From Neobacillus mesonae (GTDB lineage Bacteria; Bacillota; Bacilli; Bacillales; Cytobacillaceae): a DNA stretch of 64,000 bases. The notes under the pieces are model-generated. The model was given only the letters and a program-made list of their open reading frames with translations, did no database searches and had not been told where the DNA came from. A program made the translations under genes and the position numbers. Of this stretch, positions 8,189-17,378 are shown one piece after another. The number at the start of each line of letters is the position of its first letter. Within the stretch, counting starts at the first letter, position 1. The DNA is taken from the NCBI RefSeq assembly GCF_023715155.1, contig NZ_JAMBNQ010000002.1, positions 1 through 64,000 of the forward strand, read 5' to 3'.

Positions 8189-9205
8189 ATGCTTACTATT
8201 GGTTATATTGGAAATGGGAAAAGCACGAACAGATATCATCTGCCGTTCGTACTGCAAAGAGAGAATATAAAGGTAAAAACAATTTATCAAAGAAATCCTG
8301 CGCATGAAAGCTGGGATAGGATTGCAGGAGTCCATTATACCTCTGATTTAGATGAATTATTATATGACAAGGACATTCAACTAATTGTGGTTTGCACAAG
8401 AATTGACAGTCATTATGAGTACACAAAGTTAGTATTAGAACATAATAAAAACTGTTTGGTTGAAAAGCCTTTTATGGAAACCTCAGAACAGGCAAAAGAA
8501 ATATTTTCATTGGCAAAAGAAAAGGGATTAATTGTTCAGACATATCAAAACAGGCGCTTTGATAGTGATTTTTTAACCGTTCAAAAGGTCATTAATGAAG
8601 GAAAATTAGGAGACTTGCTGGAAGTGGAAATGCATTATGACTATTACCGTCCCGAAGTACCAGAGTCTGCTCATTCTTTTAATCCTGTTGAGTCATTTTT
8701 ATATGGACATGGCTGTCATACACTCGATCAGGTCATCAGCTGCTTTGGCAAGCCGGATCAAATACATTATGATGTAAGGCAATTATTAGGGCAAGGAAGA
8801 ATGAATGATTATTTTGATTTGGATTTATATTATGGCAGGTTAAAGGTATCTGTAAAATCCAGTTATTTTCGACTTAAAGAAAGACCAAGCTTTGTCGTTT
8901 ATGGTAAAAAGGGATGCTTTGTGAAAGAAACGAAAGATCGTCAGGAAGAACATTTAAAGTTATTTTACATGCCTGATCACAAAGATTTTGGTATAGATAC
9001 AATAAAACATTATGGTGTACTGACATATATGGATGAAGAAGGTATAATCCACGAAGAAAAAGTGAAATCCGTAAAAGGTGATTATGGAAGAGTATATGAT
9101 GATTTATATGAAGCTATCGTAAATGGTAAAGATAAAACCATTACAGACGAACAGACACTGCTGCAAATGGAAATATTAGAAACTGGAGTTAAAAACTTAA
9201 AGTAA
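8189..9205 (+). CDS. Gfo/Idh/MocA family oxidoreductase (YdgJ/YulF-like)
   Basis: A 338-residue member of the Gfo/Idh/MocA family. The N-terminal Rossmann motif GYIGNGKSTNRYH is followed by the conserved Glu-Lys-Pro at 92-94, which contacts the nicotinamide. A GHGCHTLDQ segment near 175-183 fits the catalytic region of the C-terminal domain. It resembles Bacillus oxidoreductases acting on inositols or sugar derivatives, but the substrate is not deducible. Start preceded by AGGGGG. It is on the same strand as manA with 121 bases between. It differs clearly from the protein at 552-1472, so the two are not a recent duplication. Confidence 0.85.
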   Translation: MLTIGYIGNGKSTNRYHLPFVLQRENIKVKTIYQRNPAHESWDRIAGVHYTSDLDELLYDKDIQLIVVCTRIDSHYEYTKLVLEHNKNCLVEKPFMETSEQAKEIFSLAKEKGLIVQTYQNRRFDSDFLTVQKVINEGKLGDLLEVEMHYDYYRPEVPESAHSFNPVESFLYGHGCHTLDQVISCFGKPDQIHYDVRQLLGQGRMNDYFDLDLYYGRLKVSVKSSYFRLKERPSFVVYGKKGCFVKETKDRQEEHLKLFYMPDHKDFGIDTIKHYGVLTYMDEEGIIHEEKVKSVKGDYGRVYDDLYEAIVNGKDKTITDEQTLLQMEILETGVKNLK

Positions 9206-9285
9206 ATGAAAGGCTGACAGGATAAAAATTTTTAAAGATGTCGATAGCAATCCTTAAAGGGGTTGGGTTTTTTGTATAAAAGACG

Positions 9286-9318
9286 CTATTTAGATGTGTT
9301 ACGTGGAGCCGTACCAAA
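9286..9318. repeat. Short repeat shared with 17379-17411
   Basis: Twenty-seven of 33 bases agree with 17379-17411; the shared core is TATTTAGATGTGTTAC followed by GGA and CCG. In both places it lies in a gene-poor spacer just after a sugar-related gene. Origin unknown; it may be debris of one element. Confidence 0.4.
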
Positions 9319-9374
9319 GAGGTGCGGTTTTTATTTATTCTGGGTTAGAACGAATATAAATTTTGTATCCCTTA

Positions 9375-9422
9375 CCATATAAACAACCTTACCTTGCAGG
9401 GGATTATTGGTTGTTTATATGG
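9375..9422. terminator. Perfect 14-bp hairpin between convergent genes
   Basis: CCATATAAACAACC pairs perfectly with GGTTGTTTATATGG around a 20-base loop. It has no T tract on either side, so termination is only one possibility. Confidence 0.4.
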
Positions 9423-9441
9423 CCATTATGATATTTTCATT

Positions 9442-10299
9442 TTACGTTTCCCGTAAAATAGGAAGAGTGCAACATCGAAAGGATCCACCTGATTTAATGA
9501 TTTCTGTGATATCCACTTCAATAACTTGAAAGCCTCGGGTACGGAGCTGTTTGTTTACATTCTTATTGACTGGCAAACTTAATACCCGTTTATTTCCTAA
9601 ACTGAGAACGTTTGTGCCTAATTGAAATTGTTCTTCTTCCGAAACTTCAATTAAATCATAGCGGGAAGCAAAAAAATCGATGCTTTTTTTCGTTAAGGCA
9701 TTTGGGTAGATAAGGGCCGTTTCAGATGAAACGACATTAAATACACAATCTAAATGCAAGTATTTTTCTTTAAATGGGATGGGAATCACATTGAATTGAT
9801 TTAAAAGACATTGTAATTGTTCAGCAGCTTTCTGGTCCGTCCGATTACTCAACCCCACGTAAATGGTTTCCCGATCAATCACAACATCTCCGCCTTCAAT
9901 TCGTTCCTCAGCTAAATTATAATAAGAGATTTCCTCATCTTCGAGCCATTGTTTTAAAACATTTTCTTCTCCTGCTCGAACATCTGTTGCCATCTTTGCA
10001 ACAAAGATTGTTTGTCCTAAGGTAAAACCAATATCCCTGGTAAAGACCTGTTCAGGATATTTTTTATGATAAGGTAATAAAATAACTTCGATGTCATTTT
10101 CCTTTAGCGTTTTGACAAATTCACCATGCTGCTCTAACGCACGCTCAATATGGATTCCTTCATTTTTAAAATGCTCTTGCGTTTCATTAATAACTTCCCG
10201 AATTGACATATATTGAGGCTGACAAAGAATAACTCGTTTTAAACCATCGTATTCACTCATACAAAAAGTCTTATTGTTTGCCTTTGGAGTTTCTGCCAT
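9442..10299 (-). CDS. Dimethylarginine dimethylaminohydrolase/YkgA-family amidinohydrolase
   Basis: A 285-residue member of the pentein (amidinotransferase) fold, similar to B. subtilis YkgA and to DDAH/arginine deiminase enzymes. The catalytic set is visible: Asp89 in FTRD, Glu-Gly-Gly-Asp at 135-138, His182 in YLHLDCVF, and the nucleophile Cys276 or Cys277 in GGSFRCC. These enzymes hydrolyse guanidino groups by a covalent thiol intermediate. Whether methylarginine, arginine or another guanidine compound is the substrate cannot be told. The start is clear, with GGAGG 6 bases upstream. It stands alone. Confidence 0.85.
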   Translation of the reverse strand: MAETPKANNKTFCMSEYDGLKRVILCQPQYMSIREVINETQEHFKNEGIHIERALEQHGEFVKTLKENDIEVILLPYHKKYPEQVFTRDIGFTLGQTIFVAKMATDVRAGEENVLKQWLEDEEISYYNLAEERIEGGDVVIDRETIYVGLSNRTDQKAAEQLQCLLNQFNVIPIPFKEKYLHLDCVFNVVSSETALIYPNALTKKSIDFFASRYDLIEVSEEEQFQLGTNVLSLGNKRVLSLPVNKNVNKQLRTRGFQVIEVDITEIIKSGGSFRCCTLPILRET

Positions 10300-10502
10300 T
10301 TTGTCCTCCTATCTTCTCTCTTTAAAGTTAGGTTTTCCTAAACAGCCGTGATTATTTACAAACTAATATTAGGAAATCTAATTGCACTTGAGGATATTAA
10401 AACAAGAAGAATAGGAATAATAAAAAACGCAAGTTTAATAGTAATTAGTTCAGATAATGTGGAGAATATCTAAAACCACAACACAAATAACATAAGAATT
10501 CG

Positions 10503-10524
10503 TTGCATGAATAACAAGTAATTA
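10503..10524 (+). repeat. Direct repeat, left copy
   Basis: TTGCATGAATAACAAGTAAT recurs, with small changes, at 10878-10907 (TTGCATAGGAATTAACAAGT and onwards). The two copies bracket the repeat block between them. Confidence 0.45.
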
Positions 10525-10603
10525 ACAATATAACTAGCACACAAAAAAGCTCTTTAATATGGAGAAGTTGTACAAGTCGTTAACGCTAAGGCAAGTTTGA
10601 TAA

Positions 10604-10792
10604 ATAGGCGGAGAAATTTCCCTTAAGTAACAAAAGACACTGAAAATAGCTAAAATAGACGGAGGGTTTCCGCCTATTGACTCGAAAAATGTGAAAATAG
10701 GTAATTTTGCTTTGGATAAGCGGAAATCCTCCCCTTATATTCCACGAAACGAGCTCTATTCTGCATATAGCGGAAAAAACTCCGCTTATTTT
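10604..10792. repeat. Dispersed intergenic repeat, block B (four CGGAA/TTCCG modules)
   Basis: Four imperfect palindromic modules lie at about 10604-10626, 10651-10678, 10714-10740 and 10764-10792. The last contains AGCGGAAAAAACTCCGCTTA, which is found almost unchanged at 38969-38997. No reading frame follows them. Confidence 0.65.
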
Positions 10793-10877
10793 ACCTTCGC
10801 CGGTTACCCAATTATGGATTAGACTACTTATGTTTCAAAAAAACCAAGTGAACCTCAGTAAAAAACAACCTAGCCAA

Positions 10878-10907
10878 TTGCATAGGAATTAACAAGTAAT
10901 TAGCACA
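10878..10907 (+). repeat. Direct repeat, right copy
   Basis: Partner of 10503-10524; see there. It continues into TAGCACA, which also follows the left copy after a short gap. Confidence 0.45.
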
Positions 10908-11005
10908 GCACATTGAAAACAACTATTGTCAATATGTTTTTTAGGCTGCGATTTTGCTGGCTAATTAAAGTGGTTATAGCTCTTGGTCGTTGATATATAA
11001 GAGGA

Positions 11006-11045
11006 AAATAGGAGACAAAATCGTATGCGATTTTGTCTCCTATTT
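11006..11045. repeat. Perfect 18-bp inverted repeat with a 4-base loop
   Basis: AAATAGGAGACAAAATCG and its exact complement flank TATG. It is stronger than most terminators but no gene ends nearby on the plus strand and no T tract follows; the element could be a relic of a mobile sequence. Confidence 0.6.
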
Positions 11046-11327
11046 AACATGCTGTGTGGTATGTTTCTCCACCGAAACGGAACTACTTAGTTTAATAGGT
11101 GAGGTTTTTGTAGAAAAAGTAACAGTACCAATTCGTACATGGTCACCACCGATGTTTTGCCGAACTGTTAAAAAATTCGGTGGTGATAGGAAGTTCTTAC
11201 TCTAAAAGGCTTGCTGGAGTAAAGGCAGGCAGCAGTTTATTCAATTCCTATCTTCTCCGGAAAGGCTAAAAATTGACGATAAAGAATACACATCAACACT
11301 ACTATTTGTGCTGTTAGTAAAGCTTAA

Positions 11328-11798
11328 CTATTTATTTATAATTCCTACTCCCTGTTCATTAATAGTAAGTTGTTCATTTTCACTTAGGTTAGTAAATACA
11401 ACTGGCGTTATGATAGAAGGAACTTTGTTCTTAATCGTATTAAAATCTGCTTCAAGGAGCTTTTGTCCCTTTTTTACCTTTTGCCCGTCTTTTACAAAAG
11501 TGGTGAATCCTTCCCCATTCAGGCTAACTGTTTCGAGCCCAACATGGATTAAAATTTCCCTCCCAGTGTTATCCACTAAGCTGACCGCATGTTTTGTTGG
11601 AAATACGCTTATTACCTTTCCATCAACTGGTGATATTACTGTTCCATTTGCAGGTTGTATGGCAAACCCGTCACCCATCATTTTTTGGGAAAATACAGGG
11701 TCAGGAACCATTTCTATTGAGACAATTTCCCCGTCTAAAGGCATTACACTAAAAAAATTACTCTCGTCCTTATTCTTTTTAAATAAACCTTTTAGCAT
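11328..11798 (-). CDS. PTS glucose-type EIIA component
   Basis: A 156-residue soluble EIIA of the glucose/sucrose class. His70 in TKHAVSL and His85 in ILIHVGLET are the paired active-site histidines; His85 is the phosphorylated one by analogy with Crr-type EIIA. Separate EIIA proteins serve EIIBC permeases that lack their own EIIA, as the sucrose EIIBC at 13388 does. Its gene is divergent from the LacI-type regulator and carries the same 16-bp operator upstream (11831-11846), which ties it to the sucrose regulon. The start follows AAAGGGG. Confidence 0.9.
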   Translation of the reverse strand: MLKGLFKKNKDESNFFSVMPLDGEIVSIEMVPDPVFSQKMMGDGFAIQPANGTVISPVDGKVISVFPTKHAVSLVDNTGREILIHVGLETVSLNGEGFTTFVKDGQKVKKGQKLLEADFNTIKNKVPSIITPVVFTNLSENEQLTINEQGVGIINK

Positions 11799-11830
11799 AT
11801 AAAAAGCCCCTTTTATCTATTATTTTAATT

Positions 11831-11846
11831 GTGGAATCGATTCCAC
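11831..11846. promoter_or_regulatory. ScrR-type operator 1
   Basis: GTGGAATCGATTCCAC is a perfect palindrome, 33 bases upstream of the EIIA gene. Four near-identical copies precede the sucrose permease gene. Confidence 0.75.
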
Positions 11847-12090
11847 ACTATAACAAAAAAAGTAAAGTGCAAGTAATACTTTAAAACCATTTTAATAATT
11901 TGAAATAAAAAAATCAATGGCAGTAAATTTGATTAATACACCAATTTAGGTTTTAATAATTGGAAAAAGGTATTTAAATTGGACTTTTGAACCTTATTAT
12001 TTAATTGGTTTAACAATAAGAACCTTTTTCATTTTATTTAATTTGTGTAGAATAAGGGTAGTTTATTTATTTGCCCAGGAGGACCTATTT

Positions 12091-13080
12091 ATGTCAACCA
12101 TAAAAGAAATTGCTGAAAGGGCGAATGTTTCCCGGACAACTGTTTCGAGAGTATTAAATAATTCTGGTTACGTCAGTGAGGAGGTAAAAAAAAGAGTTTT
12201 AAAGGTCATTGAAGAGACAGGTTATGTCCCAAGTGAAAATGCCAAATCATTACGGACAAAAAAAACAAAAGTAATTGGCGTTATTCTTCCTAAAATAAGC
12301 ACTGAAACATCAAGCCGCCTTGTTAATGGTATAGACGAAGTTTTAGCAGAAAAGGGCTATCAAATCCTTCTTACCAATACCAATCTTATACCTGAAAAGG
12401 AAATAGAATTTTTAAGGCTTTTGAAAAGCCGGCATGTTGATGGCGTTATTCTATCTGCAACGAATATCAACGAGCAATTAGTTGATGAGATTTATAGATT
12501 AAAAATTCCTTTTGTCATGGTGGGACAACGTATTTCCGGATTACCCAATGTAGTTTTTGATGATTATCAGGCTACCAGAGACATAGTGAACCTTCTAATA
12601 AAAAAGGGGCATAAAAAAATTGCCTTTATAGGGGTAGACGAAAAAGACCATGCCGTTGGGTATTTACGAAAACTTGGTTTTATAGAATCCATGAAAGAAA
12701 GCCATTTGCCGATCGAGAAAAGCTGGATCCAAAAAGGAATATTTGATATGAAATCGGGTTATAATTGCATGAAATTGATCCTGGATTCTTCACAAAATAA
12801 ACCGACTGCCGTGGTAGCAGTAACGGACAGGCTTGCCATTGGTGCTATGCAGTATATTAAAGAAATCGGGTTATCAATTCCGGGGGATATCGCTATTGCA
12901 GGTATGGGAGCTTCAGAACTATCTAAGTTTATTAGCCCTCCCTTAACGACCATTGATTTTTCATTTGAAGACGCGGGACGTGAAGCTGCTTCTTTATTAT
13001 TGGAGAAAATTAATGGACATGATTACCATGAAACAATCCGGACAATAAAGTATAGACTTTTAGAAAGAGACAGTATATAA
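12091..13080 (+). CDS. scrR: LacI-family sucrose regulator
   Basis: A 329-residue LacI-type repressor. The N-terminal helix-turn-helix reads IKEIAERANVSRTTVSRVLN, the hinge helix follows at 45-60, and the periplasmic-binding-like effector domain fills 60-329. The ATG at 12091 has AGGAGG at 12077-12082; a longer reading frame begins upstream but lacks this. It sits between EIIA and EIIBC genes that carry five palindromic operators centred on ATCGAT, the shape LacI-family proteins bind. So it most likely represses these genes in the absence of sucrose or fructose derivatives. The gene name is assigned from context. Confidence 0.85.
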   Translation: MSTIKEIAERANVSRTTVSRVLNNSGYVSEEVKKRVLKVIEETGYVPSENAKSLRTKKTKVIGVILPKISTETSSRLVNGIDEVLAEKGYQILLTNTNLIPEKEIEFLRLLKSRHVDGVILSATNINEQLVDEIYRLKIPFVMVGQRISGLPNVVFDDYQATRDIVNLLIKKGHKKIAFIGVDEKDHAVGYLRKLGFIESMKESHLPIEKSWIQKGIFDMKSGYNCMKLILDSSQNKPTAVVAVTDRLAIGAMQYIKEIGLSIPGDIAIAGMGASELSKFISPPLTTIDFSFEDAGREAASLLLEKINGHDYHETIRTIKYRLLERDSI

Positions 13081-13085
13081 TGAGT

Positions 13086-13101
13086 GTGTAATCGATTCCA
13101 T
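13086..13101. promoter_or_regulatory. ScrR-type operator 2
   Basis: GTGTAATCGATTCCAT, one half perfect and the other degenerate, just after the regulator stop codon. Confidence 0.6.
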
Positions 13102-13128
13102 AGCGGTTACACATTATTTTTCTCATGT

Positions 13129-13144
13129 AGGGAATCGATTCCAC
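13129..13144. promoter_or_regulatory. ScrR-type operator 3
   Basis: AGGGAATCGATTCCAC, 43 bases from the centre of operator 2. Confidence 0.65.
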
Positions 13145-13204
13145 ATAAGCCGGCTTAATGGAAACCTTTTGTTAACAGAACTAATGTTTTTATTTTTCTG
13201 TAAT

Positions 13205-13220
13205 ATGGAATCGATTCCAT
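13205..13220. promoter_or_regulatory. ScrR-type operator 4
   Basis: ATGGAATCGATTCCAT, a perfect palindrome, 76 bases from operator 3. Confidence 0.75.
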
Positions 13221-13287
13221 AATAATGAATAAAACATCTTATGTATTTCAAACTATTAAAGCAATCATTTAATTTTTTTAGTAAAAA

Positions 13288-13303
13288 ATGTAATCGATTC
13301 CAT
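13288..13303. promoter_or_regulatory. ScrR-type operator 5
   Basis: ATGTAATCGATTCCAT, 85 bases before the permease start and 83 from operator 4. Confidence 0.65.
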
Positions 13304-13387
13304 AAGAGCAGTTTACGACTGTCTTTGATGAAAATAATTTAGCATCTTTTCCTAAATTACTTTCCACACAAAAAAGGGGTGAAAAAA

Positions 13388-14791
13388 ATGACGGAAAATC
13401 ACAAAATAGCTGAAGAAGTGATTGATGCTGTCGGGGGAAGAGAAAATATTCAGTCAGTAGCCCATTGTGCTACAAGACTTCGAATTATGGTCATTAATAA
13501 GGAAAAAATTAATCAGGAGGAAGTAGAACAAATCAATAAGGTAAAGGGAGCTTTCTTTAATTCTGGTCAATACCAAATTATCTTTGGTACAGGCACTGTT
13601 AATAGAATTTATGAAGAAGTTGCGAACCTTGGTCTTGCTACTATGACAGCCTCCGATCAGAAGAAAGAAGCTGTCAAAAGCGGCTCCAAATTTCAACGGG
13701 CAGTGCGGACATTTGGGGATGTTTTTGTTCCAATTATTCCGGTCCTTGTGGCAACAGGTTTGTTTATGGGTCTTCGCGGTCTAGTGATGCAGGACCAAGT
13801 GTTATCCTTATTTGGGATGAAAACAAGTGATGTTTCGGAAAACTTCATATTATTTACGCAGGTTTTAACAGATACAGCCTTTATTTTTCTGCCAGCACTT
13901 GTGGCGTGGTCAACATTTCGTGTATTTGGCGGAACGCCCATTATCGGTTTGATTTTAGGGTTGATGCTTGTTTCACCTTCACTGCCAAACGCATGGTCCG
14001 TGGCCGGCGGGGATGTAACACCGCTTCACTTTTTCGGTTTTATTCCTGTAGTGGGTTATCAAGCTTCTGTGCTGCCAGCCTTTATTGCCGGTATTATGGG
14101 GGCTAAACTTGAAAGGGCGATTCGAAAACGAGTACCCGAATCCTTGGATTTAATTCTTACTCCTTTCCTGACGCTGCTTTTCATGATTATATTATCACTG
14201 TTAGTCATTGGACCGGTTTTTCACACCGTGGAAAAAGGCATTTTAACGGCAGCTACATCCGTGCTTTCCCTGCCATTCGGAATTGCCGGTATTATTCTGG
14301 GCGGCCTTAATCAGGTCATTGTCATAACTGGTGTTCATCATATCTTTAATATGCTGGAAATTCAATTGTTGGCTCAGTATCACAGCAATCCATACAATGC
14401 GATTGTTACTTGTGCTGGTGCCGCACAGGGCGGGGCGACTTTAGCAGTCGCATTAAAAACAAAATCGAAAAAATTAAAGGCGCTGTCCTTTCCGTCTGCA
14501 TTATCCGCTTTCCTAGGTATTACGGAACCAGCCATTTTCGGAGTTAATTTACGTTATGGAAAACCATTTATCATGGCTCTGATTGGCGGCGCATGCGGCG
14601 GTTTCGTGGCTTCCCTGCTTAAGTTGAAAGCAACGGGGATGGCTTTAACGGTTATCCCAGGAACCCTGCTTTACTTAAACGGGCAAGTTATACAATATAT
14701 CCTAGTAAATTTACTTGCCATTGCTGTTGCTTTCGTTTTAACCTGGATGTTCGGTTATTCAGATAAGATCAAGGATGAGATTGAAAAATAG
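13388..14791 (+). CDS. scrA: PTS sucrose transporter EIIBC
   Basis: A 467-residue membrane permease of the glucose superfamily PTS. The EIIB domain (1-90) carries the phosphorylated Cys27 in HCATRLRI. The EIIC domain (105-460) has about ten membrane spans and the conserved ITEPAIFGVN loop. There is no EIIA domain at the C-terminus, consistent with the separate EIIA gene upstream. The ATG at 13388 is preferred to a GTG at 13379 because AAGGGGTG is spaced for it. The next two genes process sucrose-6-phosphate, which makes sucrose the substrate. Four operators precede it. Confidence 0.9.
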   Translation: MTENHKIAEEVIDAVGGRENIQSVAHCATRLRIMVINKEKINQEEVEQINKVKGAFFNSGQYQIIFGTGTVNRIYEEVANLGLATMTASDQKKEAVKSGSKFQRAVRTFGDVFVPIIPVLVATGLFMGLRGLVMQDQVLSLFGMKTSDVSENFILFTQVLTDTAFIFLPALVAWSTFRVFGGTPIIGLILGLMLVSPSLPNAWSVAGGDVTPLHFFGFIPVVGYQASVLPAFIAGIMGAKLERAIRKRVPESLDLILTPFLTLLFMIILSLLVIGPVFHTVEKGILTAATSVLSLPFGIAGIILGGLNQVIVITGVHHIFNMLEIQLLAQYHSNPYNAIVTCAGAAQGGATLAVALKTKSKKLKALSFPSALSAFLGITEPAIFGVNLRYGKPFIMALIGGACGGFVASLLKLKATGMALTVIPGTLLYLNGQVIQYILVNLLAIAVAFVLTWMFGYSDKIKDEIEK

Positions 14792-14862
14792 TCACTGGAG
14801 GGGAAGGCAAGAACAGAGAACTTGCCTTTTCTCATGATAAAAATCATAAGGATGGTTTTGTA

Positions 14863-16308
14863 ATGACAGAAAATGAACGACATCTTATGCAAAGGGCATA
14901 CGAAGAGGTCAAAAAAAATCATGATATTGTGCAGCATGATCCATACCGCTTAGATTATCACTTGATGCCTCCAGTTGGCTTATTAAATGATCCGAATGGT
15001 TTAATTCAATATAAAGGTGTTTATCATGTATTTTATCAGTGGAATCCGTTTAATACCTCACACGGGGCAAAATTTTGGGGGCATTATACTTCTGCGGATC
15101 TGGCTCATTGGCGTGAAGAGCCTATTGCCCTGGCACCGAGTGAATGGTATGAAAAAAATGGCTGTTATTCCGGATGTGCGGTGGAATCAGAAGGAAAGCT
15201 ATATTTGTTTTATACAGGGAATGTAAAACAGGAGGATGGAACACGTGACACGTATCAATGTCTGGCCGTTTCTTCTGATGGAATTCACTTTGAAAAGCAT
15301 GGACCAATCCTGAATCTTCCGGAAGGATATACCGCTCATTTTCGCGATCCCAAGGTTTGGAAAGAAAATAACCGCTGGTATATGATTTTGGGGGCTCAAA
15401 CAAAGGATGAAAAGGGAACAGTCGTCTTGTTTACCTCCATCGATCTTTTTCATTGGAAAGAAGCCGGCAGGATTGCTGGAGCAGGAATGAATGGTCTTGG
15501 GGATTTTGGTTATATGTGGGAATGCCCGGATCTCTTGCAATTAAACGGGAAAGATATTTTAATGGTATCACCCCAAGGGTTAGAGTCTAACGGTCATTTA
15601 TATAATAACTTGTTTCAATCAGGATATTTTGTTGGTGAATTTGATTATGAAAAGAATAAGTACCAGCCTGGACCATTTGTCGAGCTTGATTGCGGGTTTG
15701 ACTTCTATGCCCCGCAAACCTTTAAGGATGAAACAGGGAGGACGATACTCTATGGATGGATGGGGATGACAGATGAGAATGAGCAGTATCAGCCAACCAT
15801 ATCCAGAAATTGGGTCCATGCTTTAACAATACCAAGAGAGTTAGAGTATAAAAACGGGAAAATTTATCAAAGGCCAGTTATGGAGTTAGTAAAACTTCGA
15901 AAGGATAAGGGGATAGTCCATCACGTAAAAATTCATGGACAACCAGCGCAATTTGATGGAGTGGAAGGAAAAACTGTAGAGCTGGTTCTGGAAGCATTGA
16001 ACGTAAATGAAGGGAATTTTCAAATCTCCTTTAGAAATGAGGCATCCTTAATCTACGACTCAAGTAAAAAGGAAATCAGTTTGCAAAGAAAAAACTTTCG
16101 AACTTGTTTGCAAGAAACAAGAACTTGTTCGATAGCTTCACTTTCGATGCTTCATATTTTTATGGATCAATCCTCGTTAGAAATTTTCATTAATGATGGT
16201 GAAGAGGTATTTACAGCACGCTATTTCCCCAATCCTAAAGATGAAACGATTACTTTTCAAGGAAATGCTTCCTTTAGTCTGACAAAGTGGGGGCTTGGGA
16301 AACTATAA
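14863..16308 (+). CDS. scrB: Sucrose-6-phosphate hydrolase (GH32)
   Basis: Glycoside hydrolase family 32 enzyme of 481 residues that splits sucrose-6-phosphate to glucose-6-phosphate and fructose. The nucleophile is Asp43 in LLNDPNG; the FRDPKVW motif carries the transition-state stabilising Asp, and Glu of WECPDL is the acid/base. A five-bladed propeller (30-340) is followed by a beta-sandwich. No signal peptide, so it acts in the cytosol on the PTS product. It lies 71 bases after scrA; start preceded by AAGGATGG. Confident. Confidence 0.95.
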   Translation: MTENERHLMQRAYEEVKKNHDIVQHDPYRLDYHLMPPVGLLNDPNGLIQYKGVYHVFYQWNPFNTSHGAKFWGHYTSADLAHWREEPIALAPSEWYEKNGCYSGCAVESEGKLYLFYTGNVKQEDGTRDTYQCLAVSSDGIHFEKHGPILNLPEGYTAHFRDPKVWKENNRWYMILGAQTKDEKGTVVLFTSIDLFHWKEAGRIAGAGMNGLGDFGYMWECPDLLQLNGKDILMVSPQGLESNGHLYNNLFQSGYFVGEFDYEKNKYQPGPFVELDCGFDFYAPQTFKDETGRTILYGWMGMTDENEQYQPTISRNWVHALTIPRELEYKNGKIYQRPVMELVKLRKDKGIVHHVKIHGQPAQFDGVEGKTVELVLEALNVNEGNFQISFRNEASLIYDSSKKEISLQRKNFRTCLQETRTCSIASLSMLHIFMDQSSLEIFINDGEEVFTARYFPNPKDETITFQGNASFSLTKWGLGKL

Positions 16309-16344
16309 GAGAATGTTATTTCATATTTTAATTTGAGGTGTAAT

Positions 16345-17295
16345 ATGAACGGTGTATTATGTTTAGGGGAAGCTCTGATTGATTTTATTCCATTAGATCC
16401 TGACAATTTAACATATCAAAAATCTCCTGGCGGTGCGCCGGCTAATGTTTCAGTTGGTATTGCAAAGCTTGGAGGAACTGCTGCTTTCCTGGGGAAGGCA
16501 GGCAATGATGTGTTAGGGCAATTTCTCCATGACACATTAAAAGGATACGGAGTCAATACCTGTTCCATGATTTTTACAGAAGAGGCGAGGACTGGTGTCA
16601 CATTTGTTACCTTAGAGCCTTCTGGGGAACGGCACTTCAGCTTTTATATTAATCCAAGTGCAGACAGCTTTTTACAGAAGGAAGAAATAAATTTATCTTT
16701 ATTTGAGGAATATAAAATTTTCCACTTTGGGTCAATTTCATTGATTCGAGATCCTGCAAAAAAAGCGACATTGCATGCATTAGAGATTGCAAAAGAAAAA
16801 GGACTGCTTATTTCCTATGATCCTAATCTTCGCCTGGGCTTGTGGGATTCAGAAAAAAGGGCAAAAGAAACCATCCTGGCTGCTATTCCCTATGCAGATA
16901 TCTTAAAAGTTTCCGATGAGGAGCTCACCTTTTTAACAGGCTGTACGAACATAGAGGAAGGTATCGCTAAATTACCTAACAACCTTCTTACATTGGTTAC
17001 TTTGGGCAGTGAAGGATGCATCTATTGTTTTAAAGGACAGGCAGGGAAGGTACCGGCACTAAAGTGTTCTGCGGTAGATACCACCGGTGCTGGAGATGCG
17101 TTTGTATCAGGAATTCTTTATTCAATTAATAAATCTCAGATACCATTAGGGGAACTTTCTGAATCTGCAATCGTGGAAATGATTCGCTTTGCTAATATTT
17201 CTGGAGGATTGGCTACAACCAAAAAAGGGGCAATGTCTGGTTTGCCGACCATGCAGGAAATACAAAAACTGTTAAAAATAAATCAGGACAATTGA
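16345..17295 (+). CDS. scrK: Fructokinase, PfkB family
   Basis: A 316-residue PfkB-type sugar kinase. The N-terminal GEALIDF start and the PGGAPANVSVG segment bind the sugar, and DTTGAGDAFVSG near residue 240 is the anion-hole and catalytic Asp motif. It phosphorylates the fructose released by ScrB. The ATG at 16345 follows AGGTG; a TTG codon upstream is in frame but without support. It ends the sucrose operon, 36 bases after scrB, and a terminator follows at once. Confidence 0.92.
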   Translation: MNGVLCLGEALIDFIPLDPDNLTYQKSPGGAPANVSVGIAKLGGTAAFLGKAGNDVLGQFLHDTLKGYGVNTCSMIFTEEARTGVTFVTLEPSGERHFSFYINPSADSFLQKEEINLSLFEEYKIFHFGSISLIRDPAKKATLHALEIAKEKGLLISYDPNLRLGLWDSEKRAKETILAAIPYADILKVSDEELTFLTGCTNIEEGIAKLPNNLLTLVTLGSEGCIYCFKGQAGKVPALKCSAVDTTGAGDAFVSGILYSINKSQIPLGELSESAIVEMIRFANISGGLATTKKGAMSGLPTMQEIQKLLKINQDN

Positions 17296-17304
17296 CCAAT
17301 GAAA

Positions 17305-17334
17305 GGATACTCTATAAAGGAGTATTCTTTTTTT
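17305..17334 (+). terminator. Terminator of the sucrose operon
   Basis: GGATACTC pairs with GAGTATTC across a 7-base loop, with seven Ts following. A short frame that starts inside this hairpin at 17299 is therefore unlikely to be a gene. Confidence 0.75.
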
Positions 17335-17378
17335 AATTGGGATGTCCAATCTATTTTAACCCTTATCAATGAAGAGAC

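Larger units (their letters stand above)
10300..11327. other. Gene-poor region with repeats and palindromes
   Basis: About 1 kb without a supported gene. It holds a block of CGGAA..TTCCG modules (10604-10792), flanking direct repeats (10503-10524 and 10878-10907), a perfect 18-bp palindrome (11006-11045), and a hairpin CACCACCGA..TCGGTGGTG around 11146-11183. Short open frames at 10707 and 10990 lack ribosome binding sites and look accidental. Confidence 0.6.

Noticed and set aside
10990..11205. Plus-strand frame of 71 codons
   Set aside because: It starts within the perfect palindrome, lacks a ribosome binding site and matches no family.
11308..11802. Long plus-strand frame of 164 codons
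   Set aside because: It is the complement of the EIIA gene, whose active-site motifs are clear on the minus strand.
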